From Kineosphaera limosa NBRC 100340 (GTDB lineage: Bacteria > Actinomycetota > Actinomycetes > Actinomycetales > Dermatophilaceae): a stretch of 64,000 bases of DNA. How positions within the stretch are numbered: position 1 is the stretch's first letter; each line of letters opens with the position of its first letter. The position numbers were made by a program, and so were the translations under genes. Under the pieces are notes generated by a model. The model ran no database searches and had not been told where the DNA came from. It worked only from the letters and a program-made list of their open reading frames with translations. Below are positions 51,324 through 60,022 of the stretch, piece by piece. Where the stretch lies: the NCBI RefSeq assembly GCF_000298215.1, contig NZ_BAHD01000017.1:37403-101402 (forward strand), read 5' to 3'.

Positions 51324-54143
51324 ATGTACGCGCCGGGAGAACCCTGGAGTGCGAACACTGCAGCGATTTGGGGCAAGACGGGTGACGGCGACACGTGGCT
51401 TCCACTCTGGCGGCACCTTGAGGACTCCGCAGCCGTCGCAGGTCTGCTGTGGGATCGATGGCTCCCCGGCTCCGTAAAGGCCCTCATCGCCGACTCTCTC
51501 TCGGGAGGGTGCTCAGACGGGCGGGTCCTCGTTTCGTGGCTTGCGGGAATTCACGACATCGGCAAGGCGACGCCCGCGTTTCAGATCAAGGCACCTCAGA
51601 TGCTCGACCCGCTGCACCGGCTCGGGTTCGATCTCGATGTCCCGCGGTCGGAGTCGTCGAAGGCTCCGCACGGCGCACTCGGCTACGTCATCCTGCGCGA
51701 ATGGCTTGCCACGCAACGATCGGGACCCGCCTCGATCCGTGCTCGTATTGCGCTGTCCGTCGTCGTCGGTGCCCACCACGGTGTCCTGCCCGATACGCAC
51801 ACGATGAAGGCCCTGCAAGATCGGCCCGACTACTTGGGTGGCCCCCTGTGGCGCGAGGCGCAGAACGAGATCCTGCAGCGGATGGCTGTTCGGACCGGCG
51901 CGGCGGAGCGGTTGGCGGACTGGCTGGCCACGCCCCTGTCCGCGACCGCACAAGCGGCCCTCGCGGCCACCGTCGTCGTCGCCGACTGGTTGGCCAGTGA
52001 TGAGACGCGGTTCCCCTACCTCGACAGGATCACCGAGGGTGCCCGATGGGGTGATCTGCGGCTGCCGACTCCCTGGCGTCCGGGGCCGCCACCGCGTGAT
52101 GCCGCGGAACTCCTGGCGCAGCGCTTCCCAGCGCTCGCGGGCTTCTCGCCGACACCGATCCAGCACGCCGCCGTCGAAGCGGCGTGGACGGCTGTCCGCC
52201 CGCCTCTGATCGTCCTTGAGGCGGAGATGGGCTCCGGCAAGACCGAGGCGGGCCTGGCGGCGGCCGAGGTGCTTGCGCACCGCTTCGGGCAGGGCGGAGT
52301 CTTCGTCGCACTTCCCACGATGGCGACCTCGGACGCGATGTTCGGGCGCGTGCGCGACTGGATCGATCAGCTGCCCGGGCCCGGCAGCCTCAGCATGTTC
52401 CTCGCACACGGCAAAGCGGGCCTCAACGACGCCTACCGGGGTCTCGTCGATGATCAGCGATGTGTCGGTATCTACGATGAAGAGCCGGGTCCTCGGGAGG
52501 AGGGTGAGCGCGCTGTCGCGACGGTCAACTCCTGGACGCGCGGCCGGCGCAAGGGTGTTCTGGCGCCCTTCGTGGTGGGCACGATCGACCAGGTGCTCTT
52601 CGGAGCGCTCCGCAGTAAGCACTTGGCGTTGCGACATGTGGCATTGGCGGGCAAGGTCGTCGTCATTGACGAGGTCCACGCGGCAGACACGTACATGCGG
52701 GAGTACCTCACCTCGATCCTGACGTGGATGGGCGCTTACGGGACCCCGGTCATCCTGATGTCGGCGACGCTGCCGTCCGGGCAGCGCGAGCAGCTCGTGG
52801 CCGCCTACGCTGCAGGTGCGGCGCGCACTCACGGCCAACTCCCGCGGCCGTCGGAGGCGCCGGAGACGCTTGAGCCGCACGGGTATCCGCGAACCATGAT
52901 GTTGGACTCGGCAGTGCGCGAGGTGCCGACGGAGCAGGTCGCCGGCCGTCCACGCGCGGTGCATCTCGAGGAGCATCCCGACGAGCTCGATCATCTGGTC
53001 ACCTTGCTCAGAGCCGAGCTCATCGACGGAGGCTGTGTCGCGATCGTCCGAAGTACGGTCACCCGGGCTCAGGAGGCATGGGTCGCCCTGCGTGGCGCCT
53101 TCTCCGATACCGAGGTCGTCCTGGTGCACAGTCGCTTCCTGGCCGTAGACCGGGCCCGGCGGGAGTCAGAGCTGCGGGACCGGCTCGGTCGCTCGGGTCG
53201 GCGAAGCGAGGGCACACGTCCGAACCGGCTCATCGTGGTTGGCACCCAGGTGCTGGAACAGTCGCTCGATATCGATGTGGACCTCATGGTCAGCGACGTC
53301 GCGCCCGTCGATCTTGTCCTGCAGCGAATGGGTCGTCTCCACCGCCACCAGCGCGAACTTGAGGACCGGCCGCCTCGACTGCGTGAGCCCCGCTTGATCC
53401 TCGTCGGTGCGGATTGGGCGACGACACCGCCGGAGGCCGACCGGGGGTCCCGGCGGGTCTATGGAGACGCGCTCCTGCTCCGGTCCGTCGCATCGCTACG
53501 CGCGCACGGCTCGCTCATTCAGCTGCCGGAGGACATTCCTCGCCTCGTCGACCACGCGTATGACCCCGACCTCCCGGCCCCTGTCGGCTGGGAGGAGCGA
53601 TGGGCGCGCGCGGAGGCCCAGTTCCTGAGCCGAGCCGAGGAGGCAAGGAGCCGTGCCAACGACTTTCGCCTCGAAGCTCCGTTCACGCACGAGGGCCTCT
53701 TGGCGCGCTCCGGGTTCTTCCGCAAAGGCGATCCTGACGACGGCAATGGCGGACGCAACCAGGTCCGTGACAGCGACGACAGCCTGGAGGTGGTTGTCGT
53801 GCGTCGCGTGGACGGGGCGATCAGAGCGATGCCGGGCGCCGCGCTTGCCAGCGACACGGTGCTGGCGACCGACCAGCCTCCGGAGCCGCGAATTGCCCGT
53901 GCGCTCGCGGGGTGCACCATACGTCTTCCGGCGTGGTCGACCGTGCGCGATCCGGACGCGTTGATCCGTGCGCTGGAGTCCACGTCCTTCGTCGGCTGGC
54001 AGCAGGACTGCCCATGGCTCGCCGGCCAGCTCACCCTCGTGCTGGACGAGCACGGTCACGCGCAGGTCGCCGACCTGGACCTCGCCTATGACGACGAGCG
54101 TGGGCTTGTCGTCCGAATGCGGCCCGCCTCGCGGCAGTGGTGA
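51324..54143 (+). CDS. cas3: CRISPR-associated helicase-nuclease Cas3
   Basis: A 939-residue fused Cas3 of type I-E. The HD nuclease comes first, with GIHDIGK at about residues 75-81 and VGAHHGVLPD later. The SF2 helicase has Walker A AEMGSGKTEAG near residue 300, DEVHAADTYM near 448, SATLP and QSLDIDVDLMVSDVAPVDL. It degrades DNA bound by Cascade. No disruption is visible. The start is ATG 51324; a 55-base gap separates it from the NYN gene. Confidence 0.96.
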   Translation: MYAPGEPWSANTAAIWGKTGDGDTWLPLWRHLEDSAAVAGLLWDRWLPGSVKALIADSLSGGCSDGRVLVSWLAGIHDIGKATPAFQIKAPQMLDPLHRLGFDLDVPRSESSKAPHGALGYVILREWLATQRSGPASIRARIALSVVVGAHHGVLPDTHTMKALQDRPDYLGGPLWREAQNEILQRMAVRTGAAERLADWLATPLSATAQAALAATVVVADWLASDETRFPYLDRITEGARWGDLRLPTPWRPGPPPRDAAELLAQRFPALAGFSPTPIQHAAVEAAWTAVRPPLIVLEAEMGSGKTEAGLAAAEVLAHRFGQGGVFVALPTMATSDAMFGRVRDWIDQLPGPGSLSMFLAHGKAGLNDAYRGLVDDQRCVGIYDEEPGPREEGERAVATVNSWTRGRRKGVLAPFVVGTIDQVLFGALRSKHLALRHVALAGKVVVIDEVHAADTYMREYLTSILTWMGAYGTPVILMSATLPSGQREQLVAAYAAGAARTHGQLPRPSEAPETLEPHGYPRTMMLDSAVREVPTEQVAGRPRAVHLEEHPDELDHLVTLLRAELIDGGCVAIVRSTVTRAQEAWVALRGAFSDTEVVLVHSRFLAVDRARRESELRDRLGRSGRRSEGTRPNRLIVVGTQVLEQSLDIDVDLMVSDVAPVDLVLQRMGRLHRHQRELEDRPPRLREPRLILVGADWATTPPEADRGSRRVYGDALLLRSVASLRAHGSLIQLPEDIPRLVDHAYDPDLPAPVGWEERWARAEAQFLSRAEEARSRANDFRLEAPFTHEGLLARSGFFRKGDPDDGNGGRNQVRDSDDSLEVVVVRRVDGAIRAMPGAALASDTVLATDQPPEPRIARALAGCTIRLPAWSTVRDPDALIRALESTSFVGWQQDCPWLAGQLTLVLDEHGHAQVADLDLAYDDERGLVVRMRPASRQW

Positions 54144-54198
54144 TTAGAATAGCGAAGGGATAGAAGGACCCCTTTGATGGCGAAGGGAAGGGGTGCGC

Positions 54199-54915
54199 AT
54201 GCGAATCGGTGTCTTTGTGGACGGCTACAACGTCTACTACGGCGCCCAGCTGGTCTGCGGCCAGCATTCCCGGGGATGGAAGTGGCTCGATCTGAGCGCT
54301 TTGGTGACTCCTCGGGTGGCCGCGTTCCCCGGAGGGATCACGCAGATCCACTACTGCACGGCCCGGCGGGGTCGCACCGGGCGGCCGCAGTCGGTCGACC
54401 AGGACACCTACCTGGCGGCACTCACGGACCATGATCCGCGGATCCGGATCCACTTGGGCAAGTACGTCAAACGGATCAAGCAGGGCGTGCTCCTGGGTGC
54501 GACGCGCACTCCCGTGCCCTGGCCTGGGCCAGATGTCCCTGACTGGCTGACGGCTCGTCGGGTCGCTGGTGCTGAAGGAGAGGACGAGACGCTTGTTTCG
54601 GTGAGGGTGTTCGAGGAGAAGGGAAGCGACGTGAGCGTTGCTGTTGCCCTGGTTGAAGCGAGTGTCGGCGGCCGTATCGATGCAGCTGTGGTGCTGTCGA
54701 ACGACTCTGATCTTGCCCTCGCTCTCCGAGTCGCGCGGAGCCACGTTCCCGTGGGCCTACTCAACCCGGGGCCCCGCCCCACAGCGGCTGACCTGCAGGG
54801 CGACCCGGCCGATGGGGTCGGGGGCCACTGGTGGGGACGCCTCTCGGCTCAGGAGTATCTGAGCGCTCAGATGCCCGACGTGGTGGGTCCGTGGCATCGG
54901 CCTGCGGATTGGTGA
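54199..54915 (+). CDS. NYN-domain RNase-like protein inside the cas operon
   Basis: A 238-residue protein of the NYN/LabA branch of the PIN nuclease superfamily. The N-terminal strand MRIGVFVDGYNVYYG carries the first catalytic Asp, and VVLSNDSDLALALRVARS carries the next acidic cluster, so the metal-binding acids seem intact. Middle residues include a basic KYVKRIKQG. Homologues cleave RNA. It lies between cas3 and cse1 on the same strand, and both neighbours belong to type I-E, so a role in RNA handling for the CRISPR system, or an unrelated defence cargo role, is inferred. ATG 54199 has GAAGGGAAGG upstream. Confidence 0.85.
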   Translation: MRIGVFVDGYNVYYGAQLVCGQHSRGWKWLDLSALVTPRVAAFPGGITQIHYCTARRGRTGRPQSVDQDTYLAALTDHDPRIRIHLGKYVKRIKQGVLLGATRTPVPWPGPDVPDWLTARRVAGAEGEDETLVSVRVFEEKGSDVSVAVALVEASVGGRIDAAVVLSNDSDLALALRVARSHVPVGLLNPGPRPTAADLQGDPADGVGGHWWGRLSAQEYLSAQMPDVVGPWHRPADW

Positions 54916-54944
54916 GTGACGGATGAGACTTCATGTACGTGGCC

Positions 54945-54973
54945 TTGACGTCTGCTTGCCAGACGTCCACAAT
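54945..54973 (+). promoter_or_regulatory. Promoter with palindromic operator upstream of cse1
   Basis: TTGACG (54945-54950) and CACAAT (54968-54973) are 17 bases apart, a good sigma70-type match. Between them lies a perfect palindrome GACGTCTG-N5-CAGACGTC (54947-54967), ideally placed for a repressor to block polymerase. Transcription would start near 54980. Confidence 0.65.
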
Positions 54974-54984
54974 GGGAGAACACA

Positions 54985-55021
54985 ACCCGGTTCTCTCGGT
55001 CACGAGGGGCCGGGTCTTTTT
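54985..55021 (+). terminator. Intrinsic terminator in the cse1 leader
   Basis: ACCCGG (54985-54990) pairs with CCGGGT (55010-55015), extended by an inner stem around CTCG/CGAG with loop GTCA, followed by C and five T. It can end the NYN transcript and also lies a few bases after the predicted start from the 54945 promoter, so that a roughly 40-base RNA or an attenuator results. Confidence 0.75.
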
Positions 55022-55042
55022 GTGCGCCCGCTGTCGGCGCAG

Positions 55043-55125
55043 ATTCTCCGCGCAACGGCGCGGATGAGCCCAGCGAGGGGTTCGAAAGCGTTTTCGCATG
55101 CTCCCCGCGACGGCGGGGTTATTCC
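55043..55125 (+). CRISPR. Degenerate two-repeat mini-array upstream of cse1
   Basis: Two diverged copies of the array repeat lie at 55043-55070 and 55098-55125 with 27 bases between. The first reads ATTCTCCGCGC-AACG-GCGCGGATGAGCC: the stem is changed by a compensatory C-to-G/G-to-C pair, and its 3' handle GATGAGCC equals that of the main array. The second reads ATGCTCCCCGC-GACG-GCGGGG with a diverged tail. About 20-21 of 29 positions match the array repeat in each. A Cas6e-processed crRNA-like RNA is therefore possible, as in described Cas-regulating RNAs. Chance similarity of GC-rich hairpins is the alternative. Confidence 0.65.
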
Positions 55126-55170
55126 TCGTTGGTGTCTCGAACAAGCACCCTCCGAGCCTCAGGAGGGGCG

Positions 55171-56841
55171 ATGACTGGTACCCCCACACACACCGTCGAC
55201 AAGGAAGGGGCTGCCGGTGGGTCAGCAGCGACTTTCTCGCTGCTGACCGAACCGTGGATCCCCGTACGGGGCGCGACGGGCGAGGTAGACGAGGTGAACC
55301 TCTTCGAGGTCTTCGAGCAGGCTGACACCGTCGTCGGCCTCGCCGGTGAGATCCCGACTCAGGAGGCCGCCATCCTTCGTCTGCTGGAGTCGGTTCTCCT
55401 ACGGGTCGTCGACCCGAAGGACGATCCGATCGGTACGTGGGCGCGGTTGTGGCAGGAGGGCCTGCCACTGGGGGAGATTCGTGCCTACCTCGAACGGCAT
55501 GCCGACCGCTTCGACCTACTGCACCCACAGCTCCCGTTCTTCCAGGTGGCCGGGCTGCATACGGCCTCCGGCAAGACCTCAGGACTCGGCAAGATCATCG
55601 CCGAACTCCCCGATGGCAACCAGTTCTTCACGACCCGGGCGGCAGCGGAGGACACGCAGCTCTCCTACGCCGAGGCGGCCCGATGGCTCGTCCATGTGCA
55701 GGCCTTCGACTATTCCGGCATCAAGTCGGGTGCGGTCGGCGACGACCGGGTCAAGGGCGGCAAGGGCTATCCCATCGGCACTGGATTCGCGGGGACGCTC
55801 GGTCTTCTCATCGCCGAGGGCCGGACGCTGCGCGAGACGCTGCTGCTCAACCTCGTGCTGCGGTTCTGGCGCAAGGACGACCGCGTGCCGTGGGAACACC
55901 CGCACACCGGGCCGCAGGTGGACCTCGGCCACGGGCAGCCACACGGGCCGGCTGACTGTGCGACCTGGCAATCGCGGCGCGTCCTGCTGCTCCACGGCGG
56001 CCAGGGCGTCCACGACGTCGTGCTCGCCAACGGTGATCCGCTCGGGCCGCAGAACCGGCGTGCAGTGGAGCCTTCGACCTCCTGGCGATACAGCGAGCCG
56101 CAGACGAAGAAGTTCGGCCACACCGTCTACATGCCGCTGGAGCACCAGGCTTCTCGGTCCGTGTGGCGGGGCCTGGGCGCCACGCTCGGGGAACGGAGTA
56201 CGCCCGCTGCCTCGAAGGCAGGCGTTCCCGCCTTCGAGGCAGCGGGGCTGCTCCAGTGGCTCGCTGCACTTCGCGAGGACGAGGTGCTGGAACCCGGCTA
56301 TCCGCTCGTTCTTCGCATCGTGGGGATGGAGTACGGGCCACAGAGCTCGTCGGTGGCCGCTGTCATCGATGACCGGCTCAGCATGCCGGTGACGGTGATC
56401 AGCGATCCGCACATGCGCGCCGTCGCCACCGAGGCCGTGGACGTCGCCGACGAGGCAGTGCGAGCGTTGGGGCGGCTGGCGGCCAACCTCGCCGACGCCG
56501 GGGGGCGCCACCTGTTGCCCGGTATGGAGGACGGTGCCCGCGCCCGCGTCTCCGAAACTGCATGGAGTCTTCTGGATAGCCCCTTCCGTCGATGGGTCGC
56601 GGACCTGAGGACCAGGGACGACGCACCCGCGATGCGCTCCACGTGGCAGGCCCAGGTCCGCCGCATCGTCACGCGTGCCGCCGCTGATCTCGTGCAGGCC
56701 ACGGGGTCGCCGGCGCTCACCGGTCGCGTCGTGAACGGCCGCTACCTCAACAGCCCCATCGCCGAGAACTACTTCTCGGCGGCCCTGCGCAAGGCGCTGC
56801 CCTACGCGTATCCCGAGTCGACCACGAAGGAGCAGGCATGA
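55171..56841 (+). CDS. casA: Cascade large subunit Cse1/CasA
   Basis: A 556-residue Cas8e protein. The start of the fold reads FSLLTEPWIPVRGATGEVDEVNLFEVFEQAD, typical of Cse1, and RWLVHVQAFDYSGIKSGAVG and GRYLNSPIAENYFSAALR follow. It recognises the PAM and recruits Cas3. AGGAGG precedes ATG 55171. The stop overlaps the cse2 start (ATGA). Confidence 0.96.
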   Translation: MTGTPTHTVDKEGAAGGSAATFSLLTEPWIPVRGATGEVDEVNLFEVFEQADTVVGLAGEIPTQEAAILRLLESVLLRVVDPKDDPIGTWARLWQEGLPLGEIRAYLERHADRFDLLHPQLPFFQVAGLHTASGKTSGLGKIIAELPDGNQFFTTRAAAEDTQLSYAEAARWLVHVQAFDYSGIKSGAVGDDRVKGGKGYPIGTGFAGTLGLLIAEGRTLRETLLLNLVLRFWRKDDRVPWEHPHTGPQVDLGHGQPHGPADCATWQSRRVLLLHGGQGVHDVVLANGDPLGPQNRRAVEPSTSWRYSEPQTKKFGHTVYMPLEHQASRSVWRGLGATLGERSTPAASKAGVPAFEAAGLLQWLAALREDEVLEPGYPLVLRIVGMEYGPQSSSVAAVIDDRLSMPVTVISDPHMRAVATEAVDVADEAVRALGRLAANLADAGGRHLLPGMEDGARARVSETAWSLLDSPFRRWVADLRTRDDAPAMRSTWQAQVRRIVTRAAADLVQATGSPALTGRVVNGRYLNSPIAENYFSAALRKALPYAYPESTTKEQA

Positions 56842-57491
56842 CGACTCAACCGCCTGACGCGAGCCCGCCGATGATGGGTGACACGGCACCATCGGTGCCT
56901 GCCCGCGTCGGTGCCACGATCGCGAGACTTCAGCGAGAGTCCGCCCGCACCGACCGGCCCACGTCGTGGGCTGCAGCGACCCTGGCCGCGCTGCGTAACG
57001 CAACTCCGGGACGCGTCGACGAGACTCCAGCCTCATGGGACGTCGTCTACTCGACGCTTCCCGAAGAGGCTCTGGGGCGTGGCGACGACATCTCCTGGGA
57101 CGAACGCGCCACGCACGCCGCGCTCGTCCTGTACGCGGTCCATCAGACGTCCCAGTCGGCACCCATGCACCAACCGGAGGTGCGCCTTGGGCAGGCACTA
57201 CGTCGACTCCCGGATGCCACGGACGAGAAAAGCCCCATCCTTCGCCGTTTCACCTCGCTCGTTTCGGCCTCGACGTTCGACGCCACCCTCTATCACCTGC
57301 GCAGCCTCATCGCTCTGCTGAGGCGCGACGGAATCACCCTCGACTACGTGCGCCTGTGTCAGGACCTTGTCCGCCTGCAGAGCCCGAGGACCGCCCCTGT
57401 CGTGCGTCGCCAGTGGGGCCGCGACTTCTTCGGCGGTCGCGGTGTCGACGCGCCTGCGCCCGACGGTGCGTCCGTCGAGTCCTCCTCATGA
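56838..57491 (+). CDS. casB: Cascade small subunit Cse2/CasB
   Basis: A 217-residue all-helical Cse2. The helical core runs TSWAAATLAALRNATPG to ERATHAALVLYAVHQTSQSA and FTSLVSASTFDATLYHLRSLIALLRRD, as in other Cse2 proteins that form the belly of Cascade. It starts by overlapping casA and is followed by cas7 after 34 bases. Confidence 0.95.
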   Translation: MTTQPPDASPPMMGDTAPSVPARVGATIARLQRESARTDRPTSWAAATLAALRNATPGRVDETPASWDVVYSTLPEEALGRGDDISWDERATHAALVLYAVHQTSQSAPMHQPEVRLGQALRRLPDATDEKSPILRRFTSLVSASTFDATLYHLRSLIALLRRDGITLDYVRLCQDLVRLQSPRTAPVVRRQWGRDFFGGRGVDAPAPDGASVESSS

Positions 57492-57525
57492 ACGCCAGTC
57501 ATCCCTACCCGACAGGACCATCGCT

Positions 57526-58650
57526 ATGACGAACTCACCGTCCCTTTTCATCGATGTGCACGTCCTGCAGACCGTGCCGCCGAGCAACCTCAACCGAGAC
57601 GACACCGGCACCCCCAAGAGCGCCTGGTACGGCGGGGTGCAACGTGCGCGCGTCAGTAGTCAGGCGTGGAAGAAGGCGACCCGCGCGGACTTCAAGGCGC
57701 ACCTCGATGCGGCCGATCTCGCCCACCGCACGAAATGGGTGATCGACCAGCTCACCGAGCGTCTCCAGCGGCTCGACCCGTCGCTCGCCGACGACGCGGC
57801 GTACGCGCGGGCCCAGGCTGTGCTCAAAGCGGTGGGATTTCAGAAATTCGAGAAGCCCCGGACTGGCGAACGCAAGGACCAGGAACTCCTCACCGAGTAC
57901 CTGGCCTTCTTCTCCACCCGCCAGCTCGACCGACTGGCGGAGTTGGCCGCAGCCACGGACAAGCCGTCGAAGAAGGACGCCCAGACCGCCGCGGACACCG
58001 ACCACGGGATCGAGATCGCTCTCTTCGGACGGATGGTCGCCAACGCCCCCGACATCAACGTCGACGCCGCCTGCCAGGTCGCCCACGCGATCTCCACACA
58101 TGCGGCCACCGTTGAGCACGACTACTACACAGCGGTCGACGACTTCGCTCCGGACGACAACACCGGGGCCGGGATGCTCGGCACGATCGAGTACACGTCG
58201 GCCACCCTGTATCGGTACGCGACCATCGCGATGGACCGGCTGACCGAGAACCTCGGCACCAGCGAGTCGGCGGTTGCGGCCGCGCGCGCCTTCATCGACG
58301 CGTTCGTGCGCAGTATGCCGACCGGTAAGCAGAACACCTTCGGCAACCGCACACCGGTCGACGCTGTCGTCGTCCAGGTGCGCCGGGGGCAGCCCATCAA
58401 TCTCGTCGGCGCTTTCGAGGACGCGATCGTCGCGGACTCCGGGTACGTCGAACCGTCGGCCCGAGCACTGGCCGAGTACGCCGAGCAGGTGTGGGCCGCC
58501 TACGACCGGCCGCTGGCCTCGTTCGTCGTGCGGGTCTCGCCGAAGGCGAGCGCCCTTGATGGGCTGGGGGAGCCGACCACCCTTCAGGAACTCGGTGCCG
58601 GCGTCGCGAACGCTGTCCACGTGGAGTCCGGGTCGGCTGGTGACGCCTGA
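57526..58650 (+). CDS. cas7e: Cascade backbone subunit Cas7e
   Basis: A 374-residue Cas7/Cse4. It begins SLFIDVHVLQTVPPSNLNRD with the RAMP-like fold, then GGVQRARVSSQAWKKATRA and the thumb region with EHDYYTAVDDF. Six copies coat the crRNA. ATG 57526 follows GACAGGACC. The stop overlaps the cas5 start (TGATG). Confidence 0.96.
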   Translation: MTNSPSLFIDVHVLQTVPPSNLNRDDTGTPKSAWYGGVQRARVSSQAWKKATRADFKAHLDAADLAHRTKWVIDQLTERLQRLDPSLADDAAYARAQAVLKAVGFQKFEKPRTGERKDQELLTEYLAFFSTRQLDRLAELAAATDKPSKKDAQTAADTDHGIEIALFGRMVANAPDINVDAACQVAHAISTHAATVEHDYYTAVDDFAPDDNTGAGMLGTIEYTSATLYRYATIAMDRLTENLGTSESAVAAARAFIDAFVRSMPTGKQNTFGNRTPVDAVVVQVRRGQPINLVGAFEDAIVADSGYVEPSARALAEYAEQVWAAYDRPLASFVVRVSPKASALDGLGEPTTLQELGAGVANAVHVESGSAGDA

Positions 58651-59363
58651 TGGCGGTCCTCGCGCTCCGGCTGGCCGGGCCCATGCAGTCATGGGGCGAC
58701 GCGAGTCGGTTCACGCAGCGGCTGACGCGCAGTGAACCCACGAAGAGTGGCGTACTCGGTCTCCTGGCCGCAGCCGATGGGCGGCGCCGACAGGACCCGA
58801 TCGAGGACCTGGCCGGGCTGCGATTCGGCGTACGGGTCGACCAGCCGGGTCGCCTGGTGCGCGACTTTCAGACGGCGATCCGTTGGCAGGACCCCAAGAG
58901 GCCGTCGATGCCCCTGTCGTATCGGTACTACTTGGCGGACGCTGTGTTCGTCGCAGCAGTTGAGGGCGATCGGGCGCTCCTGGAGGGTCTCGACGCCGCC
59001 CTACGGCATCCGGTCTTCCCGCTCTATCTCGGTCGTCGAGCGTGTCCGGTCACAGGACGGCTCAACCTGGGCCTTCACGAGGGCGACGTCGAGCAGGTGC
59101 TCCGCCGCCTCGACTGGCAGGCCGCGGCTTGGCATCGACGACGTCAGGGACAGGTTGTCGACTTGCCCCTGCACATCGACGCCCCTGCGACTCTGGTTGA
59201 GCCGGAGATGGTGCGAGAGGTGGTCCGCGACGTGCCCCTGTCGTACAGCCCGGAGCGTCGTGAGTACGGGTGGCGTGACGTGGTGCAGGCGGCGCCGCAT
59301 CACGTGACGAACCCCGACGGGCGAGCCGGGTTCGACTTTATGGCGGCCCTGGGAGGTGTCTGA
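58650..59363 (+). CDS. cas5e: Cascade subunit Cas5e
   Basis: A 237-residue Cas5e: MAVLALRLAGPMQSWGDASR, then RSEPTKSGVLGLLAAADGR, the standard motif of the crRNA 5'-handle binding subunit, and LYLGRRACPVTGRL. It overlaps cas7 and cas6e by one base each (TGATG). Confidence 0.96.
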   Translation: MAVLALRLAGPMQSWGDASRFTQRLTRSEPTKSGVLGLLAAADGRRRQDPIEDLAGLRFGVRVDQPGRLVRDFQTAIRWQDPKRPSMPLSYRYYLADAVFVAAVEGDRALLEGLDAALRHPVFPLYLGRRACPVTGRLNLGLHEGDVEQVLRRLDWQAAAWHRRRQGQVVDLPLHIDAPATLVEPEMVREVVRDVPLSYSPERREYGWRDVVQAAPHHVTNPDGRAGFDFMAALGGV

Positions 59364-60016
59364 TGTTCCTCACACGCTTCGCACTCAACCGCGCTCGGCG
59401 GGGCGCGCGACACCTGCTGGCGTCGCAGCAGCGGATGCACGCGGGAGTGCTGGCTGGCTTCCCACCGGGGGCCGACCCAGGGCGTGTCTTGTGGCGGATC
59501 GACGAATCCCCGCAGCAGACGGAGCTTTTCATCGCGAGCGCGGCACGTCCCGACCTGACGCATCTCGTCGAGCAGGCGGGATGGCCTACCGGTGCAACCT
59601 GGGACACTGCGGACTACTCGCCGTTCCTCGAGCGCCTCGCAGTAGGGCAGCTCTGGGGGTTCCGGCTGACGGCCAATCCTGTTCGCAGCGTCTCGCGTGG
59701 TGCTGGCATCCGGGGCGCCGTGAAAGCGCATGTGACACCCGCCCAGCAGGAGGAGTGGTTCCTCACGCGCGCGGCGCAGCTGGGATTCGAGCTGCCTGCC
59801 GGGACCATGGGCGTCCCCGATGTCGTGGTGAAGAACCGTCGTACGGCACGCTTCTTGCGTGGGGATGATCGGGGCCGCGAAGTGACCGTGGTCATGGCCA
59901 CTTTCGAGGGGCATCTCGCCGTGACCGACCCGGAGCTGCTGCGGACAGCTCTGGTCGGCGGCGTGGGCCGAGCTAAGGCGTACGGCTGTGGACTGCTCAC
60001 CCTGGCCAGGGCGTGA
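59363..60016 (+). CDS. cas6e: crRNA endonuclease Cas6e
   Basis: A 217-residue Cas6e. MFLTRFALNRARRGARHLL starts the first RAMP domain, the catalytic His is in QQRMHAGVLAGF, and the glycine-rich loop VGGVGRAKAYGCGLLTL ends the second. It cuts each repeat hairpin to leave the eight-base 5' handle and would also process the degenerate repeats near 55043 if they are transcribed. It appears intact. Confidence 0.96.
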   Translation: MFLTRFALNRARRGARHLLASQQRMHAGVLAGFPPGADPGRVLWRIDESPQQTELFIASAARPDLTHLVEQAGWPTGATWDTADYSPFLERLAVGQLWGFRLTANPVRSVSRGAGIRGAVKAHVTPAQQEEWFLTRAAQLGFELPAGTMGVPDVVVKNRRTARFLRGDDRGREVTVVMATFEGHLAVTDPELLRTALVGGVGRAKAYGCGLLTLARA

Positions 60017-60022
60017 CGAGCC

